Below, one piece after another: positions 34,838 through 44,590 of a DNA stretch of 64,000 nt. The stretch is from NCBI RefSeq assembly GCF_042675745.1, contig NZ_JBHTJM010000006.1, positions 372,001-436,000 on the forward strand. The letters run 5' to 3'. The notes under the pieces are model-generated. The model saw nothing but the letters and a program-made list of their open reading frames with translations, did no database searches and was not told the origin of the DNA. The stretch is from Pseudofulvibacter geojedonensis (GTDB taxonomy: Bacteria > Bacteroidota > Bacteroidia > Flavobacteriales > Flavobacteriaceae). The position numbers and the translations under genes are program-made. Position 1 is the first letter of the stretch. The number at the start of each line of letters is the position of its first letter.

Positions 34838-36622
34838 TTAATGAAATTCTTGATAAATTTTTTGAGCTCTAGAAAAGCCCACTACCTTTTGTAAATCTTC
34901 TAGAGAAGCCTCTTTAATTCTCTTAACCGATTTAAATTTTTTCATCAGTTCTACTATCGTCTTTTCTCCTATCCCGTTAATCGTTTCCAACTCAGTTTGT
35001 AAAGCATTTTTACTTCTTCTATTTCTATGATGCTCTATACCAAATCGATGCGCTTCATTACGCAATTGTTGAATTATTTTTAAGGTCTCCGACTTCTTAT
35101 CCAAATACAACGGATACTTATCACCAGGATAAAACAATTCTTCTAACCGTTTTGCTATACCAATTACTGCTATTTTATCCCTCAAGCCTAAAGCATCAAT
35201 ACTTTTTAATGCAGAAGACAATTGACCTTTACCACCATCTATTATAACCAACTGAGGTAATTCCTGACCTTCATCAACCAGTCTTTTATAACGTCTAAAA
35301 ACTACTTCCTCCATAGAAGCGAAATCATCTGGCCCTTCTACTGTTTTAATATTAAAGTGACGATAATCTTTTTTACTTGGCTTCCCATTTTTAAAAACTA
35401 CACAAGCTGCCACCGGATTCGTTCCCTGAATATTAGAATTATCAAAACACTCTATGTGTCTTGGTTCTACAGAAAGACGTAAATCTTTTTTCATCTGAAC
35501 CATTATTCTATTAGCATGCCTGTCTGGATCTGTTAATTGTACTTGCTTAAAACGCTCCATCCTAAAGTATTTAGCATTTCTCTCAGACAGGTCTATCAAC
35601 CTTTTTTTATCTCCTAACTTAGGTATCGTTTGCTTTATCTCTTCTCCTAAATCTACCTTAAAAGGCAATAACAGCTCTTTGGTTTGTAAGTGAAAACGAT
35701 TTCTTATTTCTGTTATCGCTATTTCTAATAATTCTTTATCGGTTTCTGCTAATCTCTTTTTCATTTCTAAGGTATGAGACCGAACTATAGAACCATAAGA
35801 AACCTGTAAAAAGTTTACATAACCATAACTCTCATCTGTTACTATAGAAAACACATCTACATTAGATATTTTGGGATTTACAATTGTAGACTTTGCTTGG
35901 TAATTTTCTAAAACAGTTATCTTTTCCTTCATTTGTTGCGCTTCTTCGAACTGAAGATTAGCCGCAAACTCATTCATTCTATTTTTAAACGCTTTTATTG
36001 AGTTTTTAAAATTGCCTTTCAGTATTTCTCTAATAGCTACAATTTGTTCATTATAACTAGTTTCTGTCTGCAACCCTTCGCATCCGCCTTGACAATTTTT
36101 AATATGATATTCTAAACATACTTTGTATTTACCTGATGCTATATTACTTGGTTTTAAATCGTAATTACAAGTGCGAATCTGAAACAACCCCTTTATTAAA
36201 TCCAATAGAGTATTAACTGTTTTAAAATTAGTGTAAGGTCCAAAATATTCTGACCCATCTTTCACTACTCTTCTTGTAGCAAACACTCTAGGAAAAGACT
36301 CCTTTTTAACACATATCCAAGGGTAGGTTTTATCATCCTTTAATAAAACATTATAACGTGGCTGATACTTCTTTATTAGGTTATTTTCTAACAACAAAGC
36401 ATCTGTTTCTGTAGCTACAATTATATGTTTTATAGAAACTATCTTTTTTACCAACACACTTGTTTTAGCATTATCATGCTTTTTAGTAAAATAAGATGAA
36501 ACTCTTTTTTTTAAATTCTTAGCCTTACCCACATACAATAGCTTATCATCAGTATCATAATACTGATAGACTCCTGGTCTGCTAGGTAATGTTTGTATTT
36601 GAAGCTGTAGGTTATTTGACAC
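34838..36622 (-). CDS. uvrC: Excinuclease ABC subunit C
   Basis: GIY-YIG nuclease domain at the start (PGVYQYYDTDDKLLYVGKAK), UVR motif near FEEAQQMKEKITVLENYQ, the RNase H-like domain (ECFDNSNIQGTNPVAACVVF, IDGGKGQLSSAL) and a C-terminal helix-hairpin-helix (ETINGIGEKTIVELM). It incises DNA on both sides of a lesion with UvrB. I choose the GTG at 36622: the 14-residue extension to ATG 36664 contains a consensus -7 box (36641-36648) and does not look like UvrC. About 594 residues, normal length. Confidence 0.95.
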   Translation of the reverse strand: MSNNLQLQIQTLPSRPGVYQYYDTDDKLLYVGKAKNLKKRVSSYFTKKHDNAKTSVLVKKIVSIKHIIVATETDALLLENNLIKKYQPRYNVLLKDDKTYPWICVKKESFPRVFATRRVVKDGSEYFGPYTNFKTVNTLLDLIKGLFQIRTCNYDLKPSNIASGKYKVCLEYHIKNCQGGCEGLQTETSYNEQIVAIREILKGNFKNSIKAFKNRMNEFAANLQFEEAQQMKEKITVLENYQAKSTIVNPKISNVDVFSIVTDESYGYVNFLQVSYGSIVRSHTLEMKKRLAETDKELLEIAITEIRNRFHLQTKELLLPFKVDLGEEIKQTIPKLGDKKRLIDLSERNAKYFRMERFKQVQLTDPDRHANRIMVQMKKDLRLSVEPRHIECFDNSNIQGTNPVAACVVFKNGKPSKKDYRHFNIKTVEGPDDFASMEEVVFRRYKRLVDEGQELPQLVIIDGGKGQLSSALKSIDALGLRDKIAVIGIAKRLEELFYPGDKYPLYLDKKSETLKIIQQLRNEAHRFGIEHHRNRRSKNALQTELETINGIGEKTIVELMKKFKSVKRIKEASLEDLQKVVGFSRAQKIYQEFH

Positions 36623-36640
36623 GAATTTCTCTAATTTTAA

Positions 36641-36674
36641 CAAAGATACACAAAGAACGCGCAAGGTTAGACAA
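36641..36674 (-). promoter_or_regulatory. Promoter of uvrC (decides the start)
   Basis: TTG (36672-36674), 23 bases, TATCTTTG (36641-36648) on the minus strand. The predicted transcript start (about 36634) is downstream of ATG 36664, supporting GTG 36622 as the start codon. Confidence 0.55.
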
Positions 36675-36682
36675 AAGAAAAG

Positions 36683-37498
36683 TCACTCTTCATATAACTC
36701 TTTTCTAAATATTTTATGTCTCACTTTCATTTCTTGTTCAACTCCTGTACTATCACCATAACCTCTAATCATTTTTAAAGTTTTAATCATATTAGGATGT
36801 AAGCTCCCATTGCAAACTATTTTACCAATTTCATTTTGAAATACCAACACACCTCTTTGATAAATATGAACGACCAATACACCTGAATAGAATCTCTCTA
36901 TAGCATTCTTCTTATATACATAATTATACCCCATTAAACGCTCTGTTGGAAAACCATATTTGTCTGTTATACTCTTAAATTCAGAAACAATTTCAGAAGC
37001 TTTACTCACTAATTCATTCAGAGGTATTTCAATCTCTCTTGTTCTCCATTGATGATATCTTTCATTATAAACCACATCATCTTTCAACAATTTCTTATAT
37101 CTTATTTTTAAACCTTCATTAAAGTTTTCATGATAATAATCTTTATACTTTTTAAAATTAGACTTAAAACCATTAAACCATTTAAACCTTTTGTACTTTA
37201 CAAAATACCTTAAAGGCACTCCGCCCCTAGCCAATTGAATAGCAATTTCTTTTGCCCAATTAGCATTTTTTCGTTTTTGAGCTACATACAAAGCATAACC
37301 TAAGTCATCTCCTAAAGGAAAATCTGTTAAACTAAACGCTTCTTTAAAATCTTTTTCAGCTTCTTTAAACTTTTCAATTTTTACTTTTTTACGAGCAGAT
37401 GCTACTAGAGAATAATATTCTTCTGGATAGTTACATTCTTGAGATGAAGCAAAAGAAACCGTGATCAAAAAACAGATAAATAATAATGTTTTTTTCAT
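36683..37498 (-). CDS. Secreted protein of unknown function
   Basis: 271 residues with a signal peptide (cleavage near FASSQ). The N-terminal third is helical and TPR-like (EKFKEAEKDFKEAFSLTDFPLGDDLGYAL); the C-terminal third ends with a strand-rich motif including VHIYQRGVLVFQNEI. No family is recognised. It overlaps the DUF4230 gene by 4 bases (ATGA-type coupling) and ends 60 bases before uvrC. Confidence 0.7.
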   Translation of the reverse strand: MKKTLLFICFLITVSFASSQECNYPEEYYSLVASARKKVKIEKFKEAEKDFKEAFSLTDFPLGDDLGYALYVAQKRKNANWAKEIAIQLARGGVPLRYFVKYKRFKWFNGFKSNFKKYKDYYHENFNEGLKIRYKKLLKDDVVYNERYHQWRTREIEIPLNELVSKASEIVSEFKSITDKYGFPTERLMGYNYVYKKNAIERFYSGVLVVHIYQRGVLVFQNEIGKIVCNGSLHPNMIKTLKMIRGYGDSTGVEQEMKVRHKIFRKELYEE

Positions 37499-38094
37499 AA
37501 ATCAGATCCCAACAATTTAAAATCTAATGTTTCTGTTTCATCTACCACTTCCCAATTAAAATGCTTGGAAAGTAATAACAATTGAGATAATTCTTCGAAT
37601 AGCCTACTATGAGCCTGATGCTTTAAATCGGTCACTACATTATTTTGCTTTAGCTCATGCATGACTTCTCTTTTAATTTTGTTATAGTCTGAAGCATTAA
37701 ATTGATTCATTGTGCTTTGCTCCACATTGTAATACGTAATATCTGGAATTATCGTTACTTCGGGTTTTGGAATTTTCTTAACTAAAACTCTTTTATTTAC
37801 AGAATCTACCTCAACCACTAACTCTTTTAAATTATAGCCTATTTGCGCCTTAGCATTTACTACAACTAATGCTTTTTTGTCGAAAGAAACTAAATCATTA
37901 AAATACTTTTTAGAATCTTGATAACGGTGTACTTCTGTAAAATATCCTTCCGTTACCTGCAATTTAGACAACTGCTCTAATCCATTATAAATAATCTCTG
38001 ATTCTGAAACAGAACTGTGCTTTTCTCTGGTTAACCACAAAGTTCCTAAAACACCCACTAAAAAAATTAAAATTCCGAATAGTATTTTCTTCAT
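37495..38094 (-). CDS. DUF4230 family membrane-anchored protein
   Basis: 199 residues. One N-terminal membrane helix (residues 4-22), then a domain with LSKLQVTEGYFTEVHRYQDS, KKALVVVNAKAQIGYNLKELVVEVDS and PKPEVTIIPDITYYNVEQS, which is DUF4230. Function unknown. Start is followed by a coupled secreted protein gene. Confidence 0.85.
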   Translation of the reverse strand: MKKILFGILIFLVGVLGTLWLTREKHSSVSESEIIYNGLEQLSKLQVTEGYFTEVHRYQDSKKYFNDLVSFDKKALVVVNAKAQIGYNLKELVVEVDSVNKRVLVKKIPKPEVTIIPDITYYNVEQSTMNQFNASDYNKIKREVMHELKQNNVVTDLKHQAHSRLFEELSQLLLLSKHFNWEVVDETETLDFKLLGSDL

Positions 38095-38135
38095 AATAAA
38101 CGAAGTTACGTATTTTTAAACTTTTAATTCTTACT

Positions 38136-38648
38136 ATGCTTCAAGCTAAACTACAAGAAATAGCTATTAATGAAAACGGAAAATATAACAGATCTGATTT
38201 AAAAGCAGATGCTGACTGGGGCTCACACCTTCATTTTGTCAGACACCAATTAGATTTTGAGTATAAAGGTATTCATATATATTATATGTGTGATACTGGA
38301 CACCATAACACTGCAACTATTAGATATTCATTACCTAGTCAATCTGAAAAAAAAGAATTTGAAGTATTTACTAAAGATGTTTTATACAAACTCTTTAACA
38401 GAAAGAAAGATTGGATTCACATTAAAGGAAACGATTCTTTATTTAAAAATCATTTACAAAAATCTGATAGCTTTCTACATCTCAACAAACTAGCTAAAGA
38501 GTTTTTATTCGAACCTACAATAAAGGGAAAATCAATCAATTTACAATTTGAAGTTTCTTGTAAATACCATTTGCTTTTTGAAAGAAAAGACGAAGTATTA
38601 GCCCCATTATTTTCTTTTCATAAAACAATTATAGATTATCTAAATTAA
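38136..38648 (+). CDS. Unknown cytosolic protein
   Basis: 170 residues, no signal or membrane segment. It contains GIHIYYMCDTGHHNTATIRYSLPS and ends with a hydrophobic pattern typical of alpha/beta folds. No family is recognised. It lies 4 bases before the 5-formyl-THF cyclo-ligase gene on the same strand, so they are probably cotranscribed, and is divergent from DUF4230. Confidence 0.65.
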   Translation: MLQAKLQEIAINENGKYNRSDLKADADWGSHLHFVRHQLDFEYKGIHIYYMCDTGHHNTATIRYSLPSQSEKKEFEVFTKDVLYKLFNRKKDWIHIKGNDSLFKNHLQKSDSFLHLNKLAKEFLFEPTIKGKSINLQFEVSCKYHLLFERKDEVLAPLFSFHKTIIDYLN

Positions 38649-38652
38649 AAAA

Positions 38653-39216
38653 ATGTTTAAAAAAGACCTTAGGAAACTATACAAAGTAAAACGAAGCAAA
38701 CTCAGCTTAGATCAAATAGATCAATTAAGTATGGTAATTGCCAACAACTTGTTAAAATTACCTATCTGGGAAAAAACATACTACCATTTATTTCTAAGTA
38801 TTGAAGAACAAAAAGAGATCCAAACCGAATATATTCTTCATATCCTTCATGCAAAAGACAAAGAAATTGTAGTTTCTAAATCTAATTTTGAAAACAATAC
38901 ACTAACTAATTATTTGCTAACGGATAACACCAAAATTAAAAAGAATCAATACAATATTCCAGAACCTATTGATGGAATTGAAGTACCTCATAACAAATTA
39001 GATGTTGTATTTATCCCTCTCTTAACTTTTGATAAAAAAGGAAATAGAGTTGGTTACGGTAAAGGATTTTACGACAAAATGTTAGCTAACTGTTCTCCTG
39101 ATTGTATTAAAATTGGCTTATCTTTTTTTGAAGCCGAAAATGAGATAGCCGATACTTTTGAAGGAGATATTCCTTTAGATTATTGCATAACACCTGAAAA
39201 AGTATACTCCTTTTAA
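38653..39216 (+). CDS. 5-formyltetrahydrofolate cyclo-ligase
   Basis: 187 residues. The N-terminal FKKDLRKLYKVKRSKLS, the ISEKN-equivalent VVSKSNFENNTL and the ATP-site motif FIPLLTFDKKGNRVGYGKGFYDKML are diagnostic. The enzyme converts 5-formyl-THF to 5,10-methenyl-THF with ATP. Second gene of a two-gene unit; convergent with lspA. Confidence 0.93.
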   Translation: MFKKDLRKLYKVKRSKLSLDQIDQLSMVIANNLLKLPIWEKTYYHLFLSIEEQKEIQTEYILHILHAKDKEIVVSKSNFENNTLTNYLLTDNTKIKKNQYNIPEPIDGIEVPHNKLDVVFIPLLTFDKKGNRVGYGKGFYDKMLANCSPDCIKIGLSFFEAENEIADTFEGDIPLDYCITPEKVYSF

Positions 39217-39248
39217 AAATCGTTTCACTTTTCCTACTTTCTTACAAA

Positions 39249-39944
39249 TTATTCCTCTTCAGAAATATTATCATCTACTAATACCACTTTCTCTTCTTGA
39301 GGAAATACTTTTTTATTGAACACCAATAAAATTCCTACTCCTGTACTTATAGCCATATCTGCTATATTAAATACTGGATCAAAAAACGTAAAATATTTAC
39401 CTCCTATACCTGGCATCCATTCTGGCCATGTCCATGAAGCAAAAGGGAAACGCAACATATCTACCACACAACCTTGCATCATATTGCTATAACCAGCACC
39501 ATTCATTTGAGAAACACCTGTATAGCCAATCCAATCATTGTATTGTTCATTGAAAGTAGTTCCAGAGTCAAAAATTAACCCGTAAAACAACGAATCTAAA
39601 TTGTTACCGAAAGCTCCAGCAAAAATTAACGAAATTGCTATTATTAATAATTTTGGCGCATTTTTCCTAACAGACTTAACTAGCCAGTAAGCTATAAACC
39701 CTATAGCTACCAACCTAAAAGATGTCAAAAATATTTTTGCTGAAGGTTCACTTATAGGTAAAAAATCGCTCAACTTGCTTCCCCAGGCCATACCTGGGTT
39801 TTCAACAAATCTTATTTCGAACCAAGACAAACCAAAAACATTAATATACTCTCCTAAATTAAAATTCGTTTTTATATAAAGTTTTACAACTTGATCTACA
39901 ATTAGAATCAATGTTATAATACCGAAAGCCTTTTTTAAACTCAT
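39249..39944 (-). CDS. lspA: Lipoprotein signal peptidase
   Basis: 231 residues, with four membrane helices. The two catalytic Asp are in AGAFGNNLDSLFYG (about residue 120) and FDPVFNIADMAIS (about residue 195). VENPGMAWG matches the family NxGxAFG region. It is longer than the usual 160-170 residues because of a loop with GYSNMMQGCVVDMLRFPF, typical of Bacteroidota. It cleaves prolipoproteins at the lipobox. Part of the ileS-dksA-lspA neighbourhood. Confidence 0.95.
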   Translation of the reverse strand: MSLKKAFGIITLILIVDQVVKLYIKTNFNLGEYINVFGLSWFEIRFVENPGMAWGSKLSDFLPISEPSAKIFLTSFRLVAIGFIAYWLVKSVRKNAPKLLIIAISLIFAGAFGNNLDSLFYGLIFDSGTTFNEQYNDWIGYTGVSQMNGAGYSNMMQGCVVDMLRFPFASWTWPEWMPGIGGKYFTFFDPVFNIADMAISTGVGILLVFNKKVFPQEEKVVLVDDNISEEE

Positions 39945-39978
39945 ATCTCAAAAAAATGATGGCTAAAGTAATAAAATA

Positions 39979-40599
39979 TTAGCGGATAGTTTGAATGTTT
40001 ATGTTTCCTTTAAGAGTTTTTAATTGATATAGCAAACTTCCCTCAGGAACATCTTCTTTTACAATCTTTCCGTATTTAGATTCACAATTTATTTTCCCTC
40101 TTCTTAAAGCTAACTCCACATCCCCCGTAACCGTTTTGATTATTGAATTAGCAATTAAATCTTTAGCAGTAACATTACCTGAATACAAATTCAGAAAAAC
40201 TGAATTATACTCTCCTTCTATTTTCACGTTAGCCAAATCACTTGTAAAAACAATATGTTTATTTTCTGGGACTAACAAACTAACTTCTATAACATGCACT
40301 TTGTGGGCACTCAATTTATCTTGAGGGTACACAATACCTAAAGAAACTGAGCCTGAAATTAACAAGCTTTCGTTTTTTATTTTATTCTGTAAAACAAAAT
40401 TATTAGCATACTCACCTTCGCTTTGAGCTTCTATTTTCACAAAAGGTTTATTATGTGTTTTGATCTTAACCGTAAACACATTATTTAAGTCTACATAAAT
40501 ATGACTCACTCCTTTCTCTATAGGAAATTCTTTCACTAGCTTTTTCTGTGAAAAAACACTAAAAGAGGTTACAAAAATTATAAAATATAAAATATTCAT
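39979..40599 (-). CDS. Secreted beta-helix-like protein (DUF4097-like)
   Basis: 206 residues with a signal peptide (MNILYFIIFVTSFSVFSQ). Short repeated strand patterns (VSLLVPENKHIVFTSDLANVKIEG, NSVFLNLYSGNVTAKDL, YGKIVKEDVPEGSLLYQLKTLKG) suggest a DUF4097/head-GIN-type stacked beta fold. The ATG lies 5 bases after the dksA terminator hairpin, which is unusually close. Sits between dksA and lspA. Confidence 0.65.
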   Translation of the reverse strand: MNILYFIIFVTSFSVFSQKKLVKEFPIEKGVSHIYVDLNNVFTVKIKTHNKPFVKIEAQSEGEYANNFVLQNKIKNESLLISGSVSLGIVYPQDKLSAHKVHVIEVSLLVPENKHIVFTSDLANVKIEGEYNSVFLNLYSGNVTAKDLIANSIIKTVTGDVELALRRGKINCESKYGKIVKEDVPEGSLLYQLKTLKGNINIQTIR

Positions 40600-40603
40600 C
40601 GAT

Positions 40604-40628
40604 AAAAAAACGCCTCGAAAGAGGCGTT
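40604..40628 (-). terminator. Terminator after the DksA-like gene
   Basis: AACGCCTC (40609-40616), loop GAAA, GAGGCGTT (40621-40628), T-run on the minus strand at 40610-40604. A strong terminator placed only 5 bases before the next start codon. Confidence 0.88.
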
Positions 40629-40633
40629 AAAAT

Positions 40634-41017
40634 TTATTTTTGCATATTCTTAGCTTCAATACTAAGTGTAGCGTGCGGAACCAATTTCAATCGTTCCTTA
40701 TTAATTAATTTCCCTGTAACTCTACAAATACCATATGTTTTATTCTCTATACGTATTAAAGCATTTTTTAAATCGCGAATAAACTTTTGTTGACGTTGAG
40801 CCAGCTGCATGTTACGTTCTTTACTCATGATTTGAGATCCTTCATCAAAAGCTTTAAATTGAGGCGAAGTATCTTCTGTACCATTATTATGATCGTTCAT
40901 ATAGGCACTTTTTAATAATTCTGTATCGGCTTTAGCCTTCTCTATTTTAGCTTCAATTAACTCTCTAAACTCAGCTAAATCAGAATCTGAGTATCTTACT
41001 TTTACATCTTCTGCCAT
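40634..41017 (-). CDS. DksA/TraR-family protein without zinc-finger cysteines
   Basis: 127 residues. A long helical coiled coil (about residues 12-85) precedes the zinc-finger region YGICRVTGKLINKERLKLVPHATLSIEA, which has only one Cys of the usual four. Bacteroidota members commonly lose these. It may bind the RNA polymerase secondary channel as DksA does; ppGpp response is unproven. It lies 7 bases after ileS. Confidence 0.88.
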   Translation of the reverse strand: MAEDVKVRYSDSDLAEFRELIEAKIEKAKADTELLKSAYMNDHNNGTEDTSPQFKAFDEGSQIMSKERNMQLAQRQQKFIRDLKNALIRIENKTYGICRVTGKLINKERLKLVPHATLSIEAKNMQK

Positions 41018-41024
41018 ATTTGTT

Positions 41025-44000
41025 TTAAATTTTTTCTATAAATAATTTGGTTTCAACATCATCAAAAGCAATATCTATACCATTATTTACAGTAGTTGTT
41101 AGATTAATATTTTCGGTTAGAGTTTCCGTTTTGATATAATCTTCTAACAAGCCATTTATAGCATTTTCTACAATTCCGTCTTTCTGAAGTGTTACCTTAA
41201 TTTTATCGGTTACTTCAAAACCAGAATCTTTACGTAGGTTCTGAATTCTATTTACTAGTTCCCTCGCTATCCCCTCTTTGCGCAGTTCATCAGAAATAGT
41301 AACATCTAACGCTACAGTTAAACCGTTAGCATTTGCTACTAGCCAACCTTCAATGTCCTGGGAAGAAATCTCCACATCTTCTAGGCTCAATTTAATATTT
41401 TTTCCGTTAATATCAAGTGAAATTTCGCCGTTTTGCTCAATTTCTGCGATATTATCTTGATTAAACTGCATAATAGCACCTGAAACAGCTTTCATATCCT
41501 TACCAAAACGTGGACCTAAAGCTTTAAAATTTGGCTTTATTTGTTTAACTAAGATTCCGGAAGCATCATCTAATAATTCAATCTCTTTTACATTTACTTC
41601 AGATTTAATCAATCCAGAAACTGCTTCAATAGCTTTTTTATCCTCTTCATTTAAAACTGGAATCATAATTCTTTGTAACGGCTTTCGAACATTTATCTTC
41701 TCTTTAGCTCTTAACGACAATACTAATGAAGATATTGTTTGAGCTTTTTCCATTTTACTTTCTAAAACCGAATCTATCAATTCTTTATTAGCTACTGGAA
41801 AAGTTGCCAAGTGCACACTTTCGGCTTCTGCTTTACCTGTTACTTTAGTTAAATCTTTATACAATCTATCCATAAAGAATGGTGCTACTGGAGCTCCCAA
41901 CTTAGCGATAGTCTCTAAACAAGTATATAAAGTTTGATATGCAGAAATCTTATCGGTTCCATACTCACCTTTCCAGTATCTTCTTCTACTTAAACGAACA
42001 AACCAATTACTTAAGTGCTCCTGAACAAAATCTGAAATTGCTCTAGTTGCTTTTGTTGGCTCATATGCTGCGTAGAACTTATCTACGTTTTCTATTAAAC
42101 TATTTAATTCTGATAATATCCAACGATCAATTTCTGGCTTTTCATTATAAGTTACCTCAGCTTCAGAATAAGTAAAATTATCTAAGTTCGCATATAAACT
42201 AAAGAATGAGTACGTATTATATAATGTACCAAAGAATTTTCTACTCACCTCTGTAATTCCATCTAAATCAAACTTTAGGTTATCCCAAGGGTTTGCGTTA
42301 GATATCATATACCAACGGGTAGCATCTGGACCATATTTTTCTAATGTGGTAAACGGATCTACTCCATTACCTAAACGCTTAGACATTTTTTGTCCGTTTT
42401 TATCTAACACCAATCCGTTAGATACTACATTTTTATAGGCTTTATCATCAAAAACCATAGTAGCAATTGCATGTAAGGTATAGAACCAACCTCTTGTTTG
42501 GTCTACCCCTTCTGCAATGAAATCAGCTGTTTTCCAGCTGTTTTCTACCATTTCTTTATTCTCAAACGGGTAGTGCCATTGTGCATATGGCATAGAACCA
42601 GAATCAAACCAAACATCTATTAAATCTGATTCACGTTTCATTGGTTGACCAGAATCTGAAACCAATACAATTTTATCTACTACATTTTTATGCAAGTCTA
42701 CTTTATCGTAGTTAGTATCAGACATATCACCTACAACAAAATCTGCAAATACATCTTCTGTCATCAATCCTGCTGCAACTGATTTTTTCATTTCAGATTT
42801 CAGCTCTTCTATAGAACCCATTATTTTGGCTTCTTTTCCATCTTCTGTTCTCCAAACAGGCAATGGAATTCCCCAATAACGAGAACGAGATAAATTCCAA
42901 TCATTTGCATTCTTTAACCAGTTACCAAACCTACCTGTACCGGTTGCTTCTGGTTTCCAATTAATCTCTTCGTTTAAAGCATGCATTCTTTCTTTAACGT
43001 CTGTTACTTTAATAAACCAAGAATCTAATGGGTAATATAAAATTGGTTTATCGGTTCTCCAACAATGCGGATAACTATGCACATATTTTTCAACCTTAAA
43101 GGCTTTATTTTCTGTTTTTAACTTAATAGCTATTTGTACATCTACAGATTTTTCTGGAGCTTCTCCTTCTGTGTAGTATTCATTCTTTACATACATACCA
43201 GCAAACTCCCCCATTTCTGGGCGAAACCTACCTTGTAAATCTACTAATGGTACTAAATTGTCATTCTCATCTTTTACCAACATTGGTGGAACTCCCGCGT
43301 CTTTCGCAACTAAAGCATCGTCTGCACCAAATGTAGGCGCTGTATGAACAATACCTGTTCCATCTTCTGTTGTAACAAAATCTCCTGGAATTACTCTAAA
43401 AGCTTTTTCTGGAGTTTCATATGGCAAACAATAAGGCAATAATTGCTCGTACTGAATACCTACCAAGTCAGATCCTTTAAATTCTTGAACCACACAATAT
43501 GGCACTTGTTTATCTCCAGCTTTATAGTTAGATAAGTCTGCTTGATTTTCAACTTGATTAAATTTCTTTCCTGCAAATTGCTTTCCAACTAAAGGTTTTG
43601 CTAATATTACTTGAATTGGTTCAAAGGTATATTGATTAAATGTTTTTACTAATACATAATCAATCTTTGGCCCAACTGTTAAAGCTGTGTTACTTGGAAG
43701 TGTCCAAGGAGTAGTCGTCCACGCTAAAAAGTGAATTTCTCCTTTATCTTGTAAAAAACTTGGCAAGCTACTAGTCACTGTTTTAAACTGAGCAACAACA
43801 GTAGTATCTGTTACATCTTGATATGCTCCTGGTTGATTTACCTCGTGAGAACTTAATCCTGTTCCAGCTTTAGGCGAATAAGGTTGAATTGTATAACCTT
43901 TGTACATTAAGTCTTTGTTGTAAATCTGCTTTAATAACCACCAAACAGACTCCATATATTTTGGTTTATAGGTAACATACGGATTATCCATATCTACCCA

Positions 44001-44426
44001 ATAACCCATTTTTTCTGTAAGGTTATTCCAGATATCTGTATATTTCATTACCGCTTTTTTACAAGCAATATTATATTCTTCTACAGATATTTTAGTTCCA
44101 ATATCCTCTTTAGTTATACCAAGTTCTTTCTCTACACCTAACTCAACTGGCAAACCATGAGTATCCCAACCTGCTTTACGTTTTACCTGGTATCCTTTTA
44201 AAGTTTTGTAACGGCAAAAAATATCTTTAATGGTACGTCCCATAGCGTGGTGAATTCCTGGCAAACCATTTGCTGAAGGTGGCCCTTCAAAAAAGATAAA
44301 TGGTTTATTATCATCACGGCTAGTTATACTTTTTTCAAAAATGTTGTTATCTTTCCAATAACTAAGGATTTCTTCAGCAACATTTGGCAAGTTAAGCCCT
44401 TTGTATTCAGTAAACTTCGTACTCAT
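41025..44426 (-). CDS. ileS: Isoleucine--tRNA ligase
   Basis: 1133 residues. Class I motifs: GLPGIHHAMGR (the HIGH equivalent, near residue 55) and QKMSKRLGN (KMSKS) near residue 683. The editing domain lies between, with WTTTPWTLPSNTAL and GTGIVHTAPTFGADD. The anticodon-binding domain follows. It is of the longer eukaryal-like IleRS type. Operon with the dksA-like gene. Confidence 0.97.
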   Translation of the reverse strand: MSTKFTEYKGLNLPNVAEEILSYWKDNNIFEKSITSRDDNKPFIFFEGPPSANGLPGIHHAMGRTIKDIFCRYKTLKGYQVKRKAGWDTHGLPVELGVEKELGITKEDIGTKISVEEYNIACKKAVMKYTDIWNNLTEKMGYWVDMDNPYVTYKPKYMESVWWLLKQIYNKDLMYKGYTIQPYSPKAGTGLSSHEVNQPGAYQDVTDTTVVAQFKTVTSSLPSFLQDKGEIHFLAWTTTPWTLPSNTALTVGPKIDYVLVKTFNQYTFEPIQVILAKPLVGKQFAGKKFNQVENQADLSNYKAGDKQVPYCVVQEFKGSDLVGIQYEQLLPYCLPYETPEKAFRVIPGDFVTTEDGTGIVHTAPTFGADDALVAKDAGVPPMLVKDENDNLVPLVDLQGRFRPEMGEFAGMYVKNEYYTEGEAPEKSVDVQIAIKLKTENKAFKVEKYVHSYPHCWRTDKPILYYPLDSWFIKVTDVKERMHALNEEINWKPEATGTGRFGNWLKNANDWNLSRSRYWGIPLPVWRTEDGKEAKIMGSIEELKSEMKKSVAAGLMTEDVFADFVVGDMSDTNYDKVDLHKNVVDKIVLVSDSGQPMKRESDLIDVWFDSGSMPYAQWHYPFENKEMVENSWKTADFIAEGVDQTRGWFYTLHAIATMVFDDKAYKNVVSNGLVLDKNGQKMSKRLGNGVDPFTTLEKYGPDATRWYMISNANPWDNLKFDLDGITEVSRKFFGTLYNTYSFFSLYANLDNFTYSEAEVTYNEKPEIDRWILSELNSLIENVDKFYAAYEPTKATRAISDFVQEHLSNWFVRLSRRRYWKGEYGTDKISAYQTLYTCLETIAKLGAPVAPFFMDRLYKDLTKVTGKAEAESVHLATFPVANKELIDSVLESKMEKAQTISSLVLSLRAKEKINVRKPLQRIMIPVLNEEDKKAIEAVSGLIKSEVNVKEIELLDDASGILVKQIKPNFKALGPRFGKDMKAVSGAIMQFNQDNIAEIEQNGEISLDINGKNIKLSLEDVEISSQDIEGWLVANANGLTVALDVTISDELRKEGIARELVNRIQNLRKDSGFEVTDKIKVTLQKDGIVENAINGLLEDYIKTETLTENINLTTTVNNGIDIAFDDVETKLFIEKI

Positions 44427-44590
44427 TTTATATCAAAATTTATAAGTACGCGAAATTACGGAATTTATAGGTAATTCTGATTTTTTTATCCAAGAAAGAT
44501 TAATTACAAACAACCTATTTAAATAATAAATAAGTCTAGCAATAGTTTCTTTTAATTTAAAAGTTCTTCAGAGATAAATTAACTTAAAAT

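Noticed and set aside
36623..36664. N-terminal extension of uvrC to ATG 36664
   Set aside because: The extension contains a consensus -7 promoter box and shows no UvrC similarity; GTG 36622 gives a normal N-terminus.
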